A stretch of DNA of 64,000 nt from Nesterenkonia ebinurensis (GTDB lineage: Bacteria; Actinomycetota; Actinomycetes; Actinomycetales; Micrococcaceae): positions 62,001 through 126,000 of the forward strand of contig NZ_VWNF01000032.1 of assembly GCF_008711175.1 (NCBI RefSeq). The letters are read 5' to 3'. The notes beneath the pieces are model-generated. The model did no database searches. It saw only the letters and a program-made list of their open reading frames with translations, and was not told the origin of the DNA. Made by a program: the position numbers and the translations under genes. This document shows positions 10,209 through 18,856 of this stretch, in pieces (within the stretch, counting starts at the first letter, position 1; every line of letters begins with the position of its first letter).

Positions 10209-12608
10209 GTGGAACGGATTCTTGAACGGACGGGGAGCTGGTGCGCCCAGCGACCCTGGCGGGTGCTGGGCGGCTGGCTGATCATCGCAGTGCTGGCCTT
10301 GGGCGGTGCCCTGCTGATGGGTCGCGGGCCCTCCGGCTCCTACAGCGCCCCCGGTGCGCAGTTCCAGACCGTAGGCGAGCAGGTGGAGGCCCAGATTCCG
10401 GAGGCCGGCGGCGGGAACTCGCGGGTGCTGGTCACCACCGATGACGGCACTGCGTTCTCTGATGCCCAGCGCGCTCAGCTGGAGCGCCTCACTGAGCGCC
10501 TGGGCGAGTTGGAGCAGGTCAGCGGGGCCGCTGATCCCTTTGCCATGGGCCAGCAGATTGTGGAGGGCTACCGGGACCTCAATGAAGGCTGGCAGGAGGT
10601 GGAGGCCCAGCTCAACGACTATCAGGAGCAGACCGGGCTGAACCGGGAGGAGCTGCTGGCCGAAGTGCAGTCCGGCACTCTGGATGAGCAGCACACTTCG
10701 GGCCAGAGGTTCACCAGCGCTGATGTGCGTGAGGCGGTGGAGGCTCTGGACACCCTGCGGATGGGTGAGCGCTTCGTGCGACTGCTGGAGGATGCCAATA
10801 CGGTCACTGCGGACAGTTCTGCGGGGCTTCTCACCCTGCAGCTGAACGACCAGGCGCTGAATATGTCTGCCGACGAACGCGCCGAGATCATCAGCACTGT
10901 GGAGGAGCATCTGCCGGCCGGAGTCAGTGCCGAGTTCGGTCTGGAGCTGGTCCAGGACTTCACCGACCTGCTAGGAGTCACCGAGATCCTGGGCCTGCTC
11001 TTCGCCGCCCTGGTGCTGGCACTGATGCTGCGCTCGGTGCTGGCCGCAGGTCTCCCGCTGATGGTGGCCGGGTTGGGGGTCGGCGTCGGGGTCACTCTGG
11101 CCTACGGACTGACTCTGGTGCTGGATATGACCTCCACCGATCTGATGCTGGCGCTGATGCTGGGCCTGGCCATGGGTGTGGACTATATGCTGCTGTGGCT
11201 CTACCGATACCGGGGACTGCGCCGCAATGGCGGACTGGAGGTCCACCAGGCGATCGCCGTTACCTCCGGCACCGCTGGTCGCACGGTGTTCTTCGCTGCA
11301 GTGACCAATATGGTCGCTCTGCTGGCCCTGGGCCTGACCGGACTGCCGTTTATGGCCACGATGGGCGCGGTGAGCGCGCTGACCATCGGCACCCTGACCC
11401 TTGCGGTACTCACGGTCACCCCGGCGGCGGTGGGGCTGGTGGGCGGCAGGATCGCCCGCCCTCGTCCACTGCCGACACATGACCCCGCCGTGCCTGAGCA
11501 GCAGCCGAGGACGCCGCGGATCAGTTTTGTGGTGCGGCACCCGGTGGTCTGCCTCGTGGCAACCACACTGCTGCTGGTGATCATCGCGCTGCCGGCTGCC
11601 GGGTTGCGGCTGACCTTGCCCACCGGGGCCGAGGAGGCTGAGTCCTCCACCGCCTACCAACACTTCGACGGGATGCGGGAGCATTTCGGAGCGGGCGAGA
11701 ACGGCCGGATTCTCGTACTGGTGGAGCTGGATGAGCAGCTCAATGAGAACCAGCAGTTCATTGAGGTGATGGATATGGCTCGGGTCTACGCCCAGGACCG
11801 GCGGATCTCCCAAGCGATGCCACTGGGCGCCAGCGAGGACGGCCGCTGGCGGCTTATCCACCTGGTGCCCTCGGTGGGCCCGGAGGATCCTGAGGCTGCT
11901 CAGCTGGCTGAGGACCTGATATCCGGCCGGGAGACTCTGGCAGCCGACCGGGGGCTGGACTCACTGGGCTACACCGGCCGAGTGGTCGCTGATGTGGAGC
12001 TCTCTGACCTGCTGCTGCGGGTGCTTCCGCTCTACCTGGGGGCGGTGGTGCTGGTCTGCCTGGCGGTGGTCACCACAATATTCCGGTCACTGTGGATCCC
12101 GCTGCTGACAGTGGCCGGCTACCTGCTGAGCCTGGCAGCCACGGTGGGCGTCGTCGTCGCTGTGGTGCAGTGGGGCTATGGGGCTTCGCTGCTGGGGATT
12201 GCCGAGCCCGGTGTCACTGTGGCCTTCTTGCCGGTGCTGCTCTCCGGGCTGCTGTTCGGTCTGGCCATTGACTATCAGCTGTTCATCACCTCCGGGATGC
12301 AGGATGCCCGGCGGGAGGGGATTCCGGGTTGGGCGGTGGTCAATGAGGGGCTGCGCCGGTCCCGGCCGGTGGTGCTGGCCTGCGGGCTGATCATGGTCTC
12401 GGTGTTCGTGGGCTTCGTCTCCGCTGAGCTGTCCCCGGTGCGGCAGATGAGCTTTGCCTTCGCGGTGGGAGTGGCGTTGGAGGCCTTTGTGGTGCGCAGC
12501 GTGATGGTGCCTGCTGCGCTGCAGCTGCTGGGCGAGCGAGCCTGGCGGTTCCGGCGGCCGCAGTCGGTGGGCGGGAGTCTTGGGCATAATGGAGCGGTGC
12601 GCAGCTGA
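10209..12608 (+). CDS. MMPL/RND-family transporter
   Basis: This protein of about 799 aa has the two-fold MMPL architecture: one helix near residues 20-40, a large extracytoplasmic loop, a block of five or six helices (about 270-430), then a second loop and helix block (about 610-790). The motif GLAMGVDYMLLWLYRYR matches the first conserved D-Y motif, and GLLFGLAIDYQLFITSGM the second. Such proteins export lipids or small molecules using the proton gradient. I prefer the GTG at 10209 (TATACC lies 10 bases upstream) over TTG/GTG codons at 10161-10167, because the family usually begins right before ERTGSWCAQRPWRV. Confidence 0.88.
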   Translation: MERILERTGSWCAQRPWRVLGGWLIIAVLALGGALLMGRGPSGSYSAPGAQFQTVGEQVEAQIPEAGGGNSRVLVTTDDGTAFSDAQRAQLERLTERLGELEQVSGAADPFAMGQQIVEGYRDLNEGWQEVEAQLNDYQEQTGLNREELLAEVQSGTLDEQHTSGQRFTSADVREAVEALDTLRMGERFVRLLEDANTVTADSSAGLLTLQLNDQALNMSADERAEIISTVEEHLPAGVSAEFGLELVQDFTDLLGVTEILGLLFAALVLALMLRSVLAAGLPLMVAGLGVGVGVTLAYGLTLVLDMTSTDLMLALMLGLAMGVDYMLLWLYRYRGLRRNGGLEVHQAIAVTSGTAGRTVFFAAVTNMVALLALGLTGLPFMATMGAVSALTIGTLTLAVLTVTPAAVGLVGGRIARPRPLPTHDPAVPEQQPRTPRISFVVRHPVVCLVATTLLLVIIALPAAGLRLTLPTGAEEAESSTAYQHFDGMREHFGAGENGRILVLVELDEQLNENQQFIEVMDMARVYAQDRRISQAMPLGASEDGRWRLIHLVPSVGPEDPEAAQLAEDLISGRETLAADRGLDSLGYTGRVVADVELSDLLLRVLPLYLGAVVLVCLAVVTTIFRSLWIPLLTVAGYLLSLAATVGVVVAVVQWGYGASLLGIAEPGVTVAFLPVLLSGLLFGLAIDYQLFITSGMQDARREGIPGWAVVNEGLRRSRPVVLACGLIMVSVFVGFVSAELSPVRQMSFAFAVGVALEAFVVRSVMVPAALQLLGERAWRFRRPQSVGGSLGHNGAVRS

Positions 12609-12647
12609 ACGACTGCGTGACAACGTCATCGAAACGAGGAACGGAAT

Positions 12648-14024
12648 ATGTCTCAGCCTCCGCAGGACGGCAATCAACACCCGAATCAGCCCTACGGGGG
12701 CGACCCGCAGGGCGGGCCACCACCAGGTCAGGTACCGCAGCCTCCGGCACAGAGCCAGCAGTCCGGTCAGGGCGGGCCTCACCCCCAGCAGCCGCAATAC
12801 GGAGGCCAGCCTCAGCAGCCGGGGTGGCAGCAGCACCCGCAGGGCGGGCAGTATCCCCAGCAGCCCGGCCAGTATCCGCAGCAGGGCTATCCCGGGCCAG
12901 GGGGCGGCCAACCGCCCGGAGGCTATCCGCCGCAGCAGGGACCCTACTACCCGGAGCAGAATCCGCAGGGCGGCAGGAAGAGATCAGCGCTGCCCTGGGT
13001 AATCGCCGCAGCTGCGGTGGTGGTGATCGGCGGCGGTATCGTCGCACTGCTGTGGTTCCTGCTGGGCGATGATGAGACCCAGGAGACGCTGGAGGCCGAC
13101 CAGGCCAGCCACCTGCTGCTCTCCTCGGAGGATCTCAGCGAGATCGGCCTGAGCTTCCCGCTGGTGGAGAGCGAGTCCTTCGACCGCACCGATATCGGCG
13201 GCGAATGGGACCAGGCCTGGTCTGAGATCGACGACGATCTGGACACCTTTATGCAGGAATGGCAGTCCACCTCCGCCGAGGTGCGCCAGACCCTGGATGA
13301 GTTCGAGATCGACTACAACGAGGCCTGCTTCGAAGCCGTGGACCGGCTGGCCACCAACAGCGACGTCTACGATGACCTCGCTCAGGAGCCCTACTCCGGC
13401 TCTGCCCTGGTAGCTGGGGATGAGTTCGAGGCTGAGGCTGTGGTGGTGACCATCCTCAGCTATGAGGAGGGCCAGCAGATGGAGCGCCACGTGGACACCT
13501 TGCTGGACGGCTGCGCCGGCGATGAGATCCGCTATGTGCAGGACGGTTTCGGGGTCAGCCAGGAGATTGCGCAGGTGGACTACCAGGGGTTCACCGGTTT
13601 CCGCCAGACTCAGGCTGTGGAGTTCAACCTCAATGAGGTCTCCCTTCCTGACACCCTGCCGGAGAACCTGCCGGATGAGCTGCCACTGGATGACCCACAG
13701 GCTCAGGCCGAGTACCAGCAGTGGCTGCAGGAGTACCAGCAGGCTCGCGCCGAGTACCAGCAGATCCGCCCTGAGCTGGAGGCCGAGCTGCGCCGTGAGC
13801 TGGACATGATCTGCGCCGACCTGGAGTTCGAGACCGGACTAGGCTGCCAGGACCAGGCCAGCAGCGACTACTGGTTCGCCACCATGGACCACGGCAACAA
13901 CATCGTCACCGTGATCATGACCACCACCCAGGGCGGGGACTTCGGCGGCAGCCTCACCGAGGACGACTTCTACGCAGTGCTCGACGCCCAGCTGGAGAAT
14001 CTCTCCAGCGGCCTCGACGACTGA
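12648..14024 (+). CDS. Pro/Gln/Gly-rich single-pass membrane protein
   Basis: This 458-aa protein has a cytoplasmic low-complexity N-terminus of about 110 residues, rich in P, Q and G (GGQYPQQPGQYPQQG). One membrane helix (residues 114-140) and an acidic extracytoplasmic domain of about 310 residues follow. The ectodomain contains a Glu/Gln/Tyr-rich helical segment (EYQQWLQEYQQARAEYQQI). The layout resembles actinobacterial septal or sensor-type ectodomain proteins, but I recognise no named domain. The start has GAGGAACGG upstream. It lies 39 bp after the MMPL gene and ends at a strong hairpin. Confidence 0.8.
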   Translation: MSQPPQDGNQHPNQPYGGDPQGGPPPGQVPQPPAQSQQSGQGGPHPQQPQYGGQPQQPGWQQHPQGGQYPQQPGQYPQQGYPGPGGGQPPGGYPPQQGPYYPEQNPQGGRKRSALPWVIAAAAVVVIGGGIVALLWFLLGDDETQETLEADQASHLLLSSEDLSEIGLSFPLVESESFDRTDIGGEWDQAWSEIDDDLDTFMQEWQSTSAEVRQTLDEFEIDYNEACFEAVDRLATNSDVYDDLAQEPYSGSALVAGDEFEAEAVVVTILSYEEGQQMERHVDTLLDGCAGDEIRYVQDGFGVSQEIAQVDYQGFTGFRQTQAVEFNLNEVSLPDTLPENLPDELPLDDPQAQAEYQQWLQEYQQARAEYQQIRPELEAELRRELDMICADLEFETGLGCQDQASSDYWFATMDHGNNIVTVIMTTTQGGDFGGSLTEDDFYAVLDAQLENLSSGLDD

Positions 14025-14039
14025 ACGAATCTTCCTGGC

Positions 14040-14081
14040 AGAAGGGGCCGGTGCTGGGGCTCCCCGGCGCCGGCCCCTTCT
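14040..14081 (+). terminator. Rho-independent-like terminator
   Basis: A perfect 12-bp stem (AGAAGGGGCCGG at 14040-14051 with CCGGCCCCTTCT at 14070-14081) with an 18-base loop begins 15 bases after the stop of the preceding gene. There is no long T tract, as is usual in high-GC actinobacteria. Confidence 0.8.
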
Positions 14082-14134
14082 GTGTACGGGTGAGGCGCGA
14101 GCGAACGATGCGCCGACTTGACGGTGCGGAGACA

Positions 14135-14148
14135 GGCAAGGCTTTGCC
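14135..14148. repeat. REP-like palindrome, copy 2
   Basis: GGCAAGGCTTTGCC forms a short palindrome followed by GGCC. It resembles the 8,875-8,896 element (GGCAAGACTTTGCCGGCC) and again has a GGGCCC-containing segment nearby. The rest of 14,082-14,398 holds no ORF other than an upstream extension of the binding-protein frame, which I reject. Confidence 0.4.
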
Positions 14149-14237
14149 GGCCGGGATGGGAACCGTGACGTCAGGGCCCCGTGCCAATGCTCTGCATTGG
14201 TGCAGGTCACCTCATGGCGCGCCCGACCCGGGTTCCG

Positions 14238-14255
14238 CACTGGAACGATCCAGTG
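14238..14255. promoter_or_regulatory. Putative LacI operator O1 of the importer
   Basis: CACTGGAACGATCCAGTG is an 18-bp palindrome with one mismatched pair. It shares its core with the palindromes at 14,332, 22,033 and 22,111. The size and the central CG are typical of LacI-family operators. It lies 144 bp upstream of the binding-protein start. Confidence 0.7.
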
Positions 14256-14331
14256 AAATCGCCGCACTATTTCCCCGGATGTCACCTCAGGGTTCACCAT
14301 CAGGTCATCCGGTGTTCTTAGCCTCGTCGCA

Positions 14332-14343
14332 TGGAACGGTCCA
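14332..14343. promoter_or_regulatory. Putative LacI operator O2 of the importer
   Basis: TGGAACGGTCCA is a 12-bp palindrome with one mismatched pair, 56 bp upstream of the binding-protein ATG, in the expected promoter or early-leader region. Its distance of about 90 bp from O1 would allow repression by looping. Confidence 0.6.
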
Positions 14344-14398
14344 GACCGCGTGTCTGGCACCGTGCCCGTTACCCCAGACCCCTTGGAGAGGCACAGCC

Positions 14399-16528
14399 AT
14401 GCGATACGCGGCACGAACCACCACCGGGATTGCCCTCGCGGCCCTGGTCCTGACCGCCTGCGGAGGCGGGAACCCTGACAACAGCACATCAGAGGGGTCA
14501 GACAACGTCAGCGGCGCAGCAGCCGCCGGCTCCTTGGACACCGGGATGGCCACCGGCGCCCCCTCCCTTGCCGGTGAACGCACCGCCCCCACCGGTGAGG
14601 CCCCCGACCTGGCGGAGCTCGTGGAAGCAGGGGATCTCCCGCCGGTTGACCAGCGAGTCCCCGAAGCGGCCGTGACCATCATCGGCAAGGACGGAGTCGG
14701 CCAGTACGGCGGCGAGCTGCAGATGGCCATGAACGGCAACGACGACGACTCTCTGATCCGCCGCTACGCTGCCTATGAGCCGATGGCCCGGTGGGACGGC
14801 GACTGGTCCTCCGAGCTGACCCCAGGGGTGGCCCGTGACTGGGTGGTCTCCGAGGACGCCACCACCTACACCTTCCACCTGGAGGAGGGCATCCGCTGGT
14901 CAGACGGGGAGCCCTTCACCGCCGATGACATCGTCTTCGGATACGAAGATGTCCTGATGAACGATGAGCTGACCCCTGGGCCCACCGAATACCTCATGGA
15001 TCCGGAGGGCAATTGGCCGACCATCACCACCGATGGTGACTACACCATCACCCTTGAGTTCGAGGTCCCGCACGGCCTCTTCCTCTACCAGTTGGCCCGT
15101 GCTGAGGAGGACGGCAAGTTCCACCGGTTTCCACGGCACTACCTGGAGCAGTTCCACATCGACTACAACGACGACGCCGAGGCCCTGGCCGCCGAGGAGG
15201 GCTACGAGGACTGGGCGGACATGTTCACCTCCAAGGGCTGGGTGACCCTGGGCACCGGCTTCGACTCCCGGTGGATGAACCCTGAGCTCCCGCAGATCAA
15301 TCCCTACATCATCGAGACCCCTGCCTATGAGGGCACCCGGGTCACCGCCGTGCGGAACCCCTACTACTGGAAGGTGGATGAGCAGGGCAACCAACTGCCC
15401 TATATCGACCGTCTGGTCTTCGATGTGTTCGACTCCGCTGAGGTGATCGCCTTCCGTGCGGCCGCCGGGAATATCTCCTACCAGGACCGGCACTTCGACC
15501 ACGACTTCCGGCCCCTACTGGCCGAGTCCATGGAGGACAACGACTTCTCCCTGATCGATGTGACCTCCACCGATATGAACACTCTGCTGTTCAACTTCAA
15601 CCACATCCACCCGGATGAGCAGATGCGGGAGGTATTCACCGATCTCAACTTCAAAGCAGGGCTGAGTCACGCCATGAACCGCGAGGAGATCATCGAGCTG
15701 GTCTACTTCGGCCAGGGTGAGCCCTCGCAGGCTTCCCCGCGCGAGGGCTCACCCTACTACCACGAGGAGCTGGCCACCCAATACCTGGAGTTCGACCTCG
15801 ATCAGGCCAACGACTACCTGGACCAGGTGCTGCCTGAGACCGATGAGAACGGCAACCGGCTCGGACCAGATGGTCAGCCGTTCACCTTCGACGTCGATGT
15901 GGCCACCGACCGCTCGGTGGAGCACGCCAGGGTGCTCGAGCTGGTCCAGGCTCATTGGGCCGAGGTCGGCATCACCATGGAGATCCAGTCCATGGACCGC
16001 GACCTGCGCAATGAGCGCCGCGACGCCGGAGAGTTCGACGTCTACGTCCGCGACGGCTCTGCGGGGCTGCAGGACGCCATCCTGCGCCCGCACTGGTACA
16101 TGCCCTTCGGTGACTCCGGCGCCTACGCTTGGTCCTGGGGCTCCTACTACCTGGACGGTGAGGATGCCGGTGAAGCCCCACCTGAGGAGTCCCCGGCCTG
16201 GCGCCAGTGGGAGCTCTACGGCGAAATCCTGGTCACCGCAGATCCGGATGAGCAGGCTCGCCTGATGGAGAAGCTGCTGGATGTCTCCGCCGAAGCCTTC
16301 TGGACCATCGGTCTCTCCACCAGTCCCAACCGCGCCGGAGTGGTGCACAACGACCTGCGCAATGCCCCGCATGAGCTCTACGAAGCCTCCGCCTACCAGA
16401 ATCCGGGACCCTCCTACCCCGCCGTGTGGTGGTGGGAGAACCCGGATGAGGCGGTGGCCGACGATGAGGACGAGGCCCAGGACTATATCGACGAGTACGA
16501 AGGTGAAGACCTCCCGAGCGATCAGTGA
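14399..16528 (+). CDS. ABC importer substrate-binding lipoprotein (SBP family 5)
   Basis: This 709-aa protein has a lipoprotein signal (LAALVLTAC, lipid on C21), a low-complexity linker and a family-5 binding domain (YTFHLEEGIRWSDGEPFTADDIVFGYEDV). At about 700 residues it is longer than most peptide-binding proteins and resembles the subgroup that binds oligosaccharides or alpha-galactosides. The start ATG has GGAGAGG upstream; the longer open frame back to 14051 has no support. It is the first gene of the importer operon and sits under two LacI-type operators. The substrate cannot be read from the sequence. Confidence 0.92.
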   Translation: MRYAARTTTGIALAALVLTACGGGNPDNSTSEGSDNVSGAAAAGSLDTGMATGAPSLAGERTAPTGEAPDLAELVEAGDLPPVDQRVPEAAVTIIGKDGVGQYGGELQMAMNGNDDDSLIRRYAAYEPMARWDGDWSSELTPGVARDWVVSEDATTYTFHLEEGIRWSDGEPFTADDIVFGYEDVLMNDELTPGPTEYLMDPEGNWPTITTDGDYTITLEFEVPHGLFLYQLARAEEDGKFHRFPRHYLEQFHIDYNDDAEALAAEEGYEDWADMFTSKGWVTLGTGFDSRWMNPELPQINPYIIETPAYEGTRVTAVRNPYYWKVDEQGNQLPYIDRLVFDVFDSAEVIAFRAAAGNISYQDRHFDHDFRPLLAESMEDNDFSLIDVTSTDMNTLLFNFNHIHPDEQMREVFTDLNFKAGLSHAMNREEIIELVYFGQGEPSQASPREGSPYYHEELATQYLEFDLDQANDYLDQVLPETDENGNRLGPDGQPFTFDVDVATDRSVEHARVLELVQAHWAEVGITMEIQSMDRDLRNERRDAGEFDVYVRDGSAGLQDAILRPHWYMPFGDSGAYAWSWGSYYLDGEDAGEAPPEESPAWRQWELYGEILVTADPDEQARLMEKLLDVSAEAFWTIGLSTSPNRAGVVHNDLRNAPHELYEASAYQNPGPSYPAVWWWENPDEAVADDEDEAQDYIDEYEGEDLPSDQ

Positions 16529-16655
16529 GGACAGGCGTAGGAGGGGCCTGCCTCCAGGTCCCTCCTACCTGTTTTGGGCGTGAAGGCCGAGGCAACTCGA
16601 CCGCGACGCGAGCACGACCTGCGCGTGCTGCTGGGACCAACAGAGTGAGGGACAC

Positions 16656-17660
16656 ATGCTGCAGTTCATGATCCGCCGCATCGGCTGGTCGCTGCTGACC
16701 GTTTGGCTGATCTCCCTGGTCTGCTTCTTCATCATCCAGGCCCCTCCGGGGGACTTCGTCTCCGTGCTGATGGCCAACGCGGAGGCAGACGGCCGGCGCC
16801 TGACCGCCCAGCAGGTCGATGTGCTGCGAGAGCGGTACAACCTGGACCAGCCCTGGTACGCCCAGTACTGGGCCTGGATCTGGGGCATCCTCACCGAGTT
16901 CGACTTCGGCTACTCCTTCAGATGGAACCGGCCTGCTACCGATGTGATCATGGAGCACCTGCCCTTCACCCTGCTGCTGGCCGGCGGTTCAATGTTTCTC
17001 ACCTGGATCATCGCCTTCGGCATCGGTATCTACACCGCGGTGAAGCGCTACTCCATCGGTGACTACTTCTGGACCTTCGTCGGATTCATCGGTCTCTCCG
17101 TGCCGAATTTCGTGCTTGCCCTGGTCTTCATGTATGTGGCCTTCCGCTACTTCGACATGAGCGTAGGCGGGCTGTTCTCCCCGGAGTATGTAGAGGCTGA
17201 CTGGTCAGCGGCCCGAGTGCTGGACCTGCTGCAGAACCTGGCGGTGCCTGCGCTGATCATCGCCACCGCAGGCACCGCCGGGCTGATCCGGATCACCCGG
17301 GCCAATCTCTCCGACGAGCTTGCCCAGCCCTATGTGATGGCCGCCCGGGCCCGCGGCCAGCGCGAGAACGTACTGCTGATGCGGTACCCGGTGCGGGCCG
17401 CGATGAATCCCTTCATCTCCACCATCGGATACGCGATCCCCTCGGTAATCTCTGGGGAGGTCATCGTCTCCTCGGTCCTCTCCCTACCCACCACCGGACC
17501 GGTCCTGCTGGGGGCGCTGCGTAACCAGGACATGTACTTGGCCGGCAGCTTTCTGCTCATCCTCGGGGTGCTGACCGTGATCGGCACCGTGATCTCGGAT
17601 CTGGTGCTCGCCTGGGCAGACCCCCGGGTCCGGCGCCAGCATTCAGGAGCCGCACAATGA
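16656..17660 (+). CDS. ABC importer permease, DppB/OppB type
   Basis: This 334-aa integral membrane protein begins MLQFMIRRIGWSLLTVW, the usual DppB opening. It has about six helices and the cytoplasmic EAA-like coupling loop near ANLSDELAQPYVMAARARG. It forms half of the translocation channel with the next gene, which it overlaps by 4 bases. It lies 127 bp after the binding protein. Confidence 0.93.
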   Translation: MLQFMIRRIGWSLLTVWLISLVCFFIIQAPPGDFVSVLMANAEADGRRLTAQQVDVLRERYNLDQPWYAQYWAWIWGILTEFDFGYSFRWNRPATDVIMEHLPFTLLLAGGSMFLTWIIAFGIGIYTAVKRYSIGDYFWTFVGFIGLSVPNFVLALVFMYVAFRYFDMSVGGLFSPEYVEADWSAARVLDLLQNLAVPALIIATAGTAGLIRITRANLSDELAQPYVMAARARGQRENVLLMRYPVRAAMNPFISTIGYAIPSVISGEVIVSSVLSLPTTGPVLLGALRNQDMYLAGSFLLILGVLTVIGTVISDLVLAWADPRVRRQHSGAAQ

Positions 17661-18856
17661 CCACACTCGAAGGGCCTATCCCCGAAGACTCCTTCAACCG
17701 TGACGCCGACAATGCCGAGGGCAGTCAGGGTGAGCAGGCGGCGGCGTCCTCGAAGAAGGACGTGGGCACTCGCTCCTCCCGTTCTCTGGTCTGGCGGCGG
17801 TTCAAACGGCATAAGTTGGCGGTGGTCTCCCTATGGATCATCGTCGGCGTGTACCTCATCGCGATCTTCGCCGATGTCATCGCTCCGCGGCCGGCGGGGG
17901 ACTACAACCCTGACTACCCCTATGTTGCACCGCAGTCGATCACCCTCACCGATCCTGGGGACGGCCGGGGTTTCGGCCTCTATGTGCACGGCTACACCCA
18001 GGAGATCGACCCGGTCTCCTGGAACCGCTACTACACCCAGGACCCCGATGAGCTGCACAAGCTCGGGTTTTTCGTCTCCTCCGGGCATGACTATCGGTTC
18101 CTGGGCCTGTTCACCACAGACCGCAAGCTCTTCGCTCCCCAGGAGGCCGATGCGCCGTTCTTCCTGATGGGCGCCGACGCCAATGGGCGAGATATCTTCT
18201 CCCGGGTCGTCTACGGCACCCAGGTCTCGATGTCCATCGGTCTGATCGGGGTGGCGCTGAGCCTGGTCATCGGCATCACCCTGGGGGCCGTGGCGGGGTT
18301 CTTCCGCGGGCCCATCGATGCCTTCATCCAGCGCATCACCGAACTGTTCATGTCGCTGCCCTCGATCCCGCTGTGGATGGCCCTGGCCGCGGCGATCCCC
18401 AGGGAGTGGGGACCGCTGACCATCTACTTCGCGATCACCGTGCTGCTCTCCCTGATCGGCTGGACCTCACTCTCCCGCGAGGTGCGAGGTCGTGTGCTCT
18501 CCCTGCGCAGCGAGGACTATGTGGTGGCCGCCCGGTTGGACGGGGTCAGTCGGTTCCGGGTGATCCGCCGGCATATCCTGCCTAGTCTGACCAGCCACAT
18601 CATTGCCTCGGTGACCTTGGCGGTGCCGGCGATGATTCTGGCCGAGACATCCCTGAGCTTCCTGGGCCTGGGATTGCAGCCGCCGATCGTTTCCTGGGGT
18701 GTGCTGCTGCAGGAGGCGCAGAACATCCGCAGCGTGATCACCGCTCCCTGGCTGCTGATCGTTCCTTCCGCCGCGGTGGTCATCGCCACCCTGGCGCTGA
18801 ACTTCCTGGGCGACGGGCTGCGCGACGCCGCCGACCCCTATGGAGGCGCACGATGA
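17657..18856 (+). CDS. ABC importer permease, DppC/OppC type with large external insertion
   Basis: This 399-aa permease has a hydrophilic N-terminal tail (about 40 residues) and a first helix (about 52-74). An unusually long extracytoplasmic segment of roughly 100 residues precedes the standard GADANGRDIFSRVVYG block and five further helices. The EAA-like loop lies around EDYVVAARLDGVSRFRVIRRHILP. Typical DppC proteins are near 300 aa and lack such an insertion. It probably contacts the long binding protein. The start overlaps the DppB stop, and its own stop overlaps the ATPase start. Confidence 0.92.
   Translation: MTTLEGPIPEDSFNRDADNAEGSQGEQAAASSKKDVGTRSSRSLVWRRFKRHKLAVVSLWIIVGVYLIAIFADVIAPRPAGDYNPDYPYVAPQSITLTDPGDGRGFGLYVHGYTQEIDPVSWNRYYTQDPDELHKLGFFVSSGHDYRFLGLFTTDRKLFAPQEADAPFFLMGADANGRDIFSRVVYGTQVSMSIGLIGVALSLVIGITLGAVAGFFRGPIDAFIQRITELFMSLPSIPLWMALAAAIPREWGPLTIYFAITVLLSLIGWTSLSREVRGRVLSLRSEDYVVAARLDGVSRFRVIRRHILPSLTSHIIASVTLAVPAMILAETSLSFLGLGLQPPIVSWGVLLQEAQNIRSVITAPWLLIVPSAAVVIATLALNFLGDGLRDAADPYGGAR

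Noticed and set aside
14051-14398. N-terminal extension of the binding protein to 825 aa
   Set aside because: It would run through a terminator, a REP-like repeat and both operators, and would bury the lipoprotein signal.
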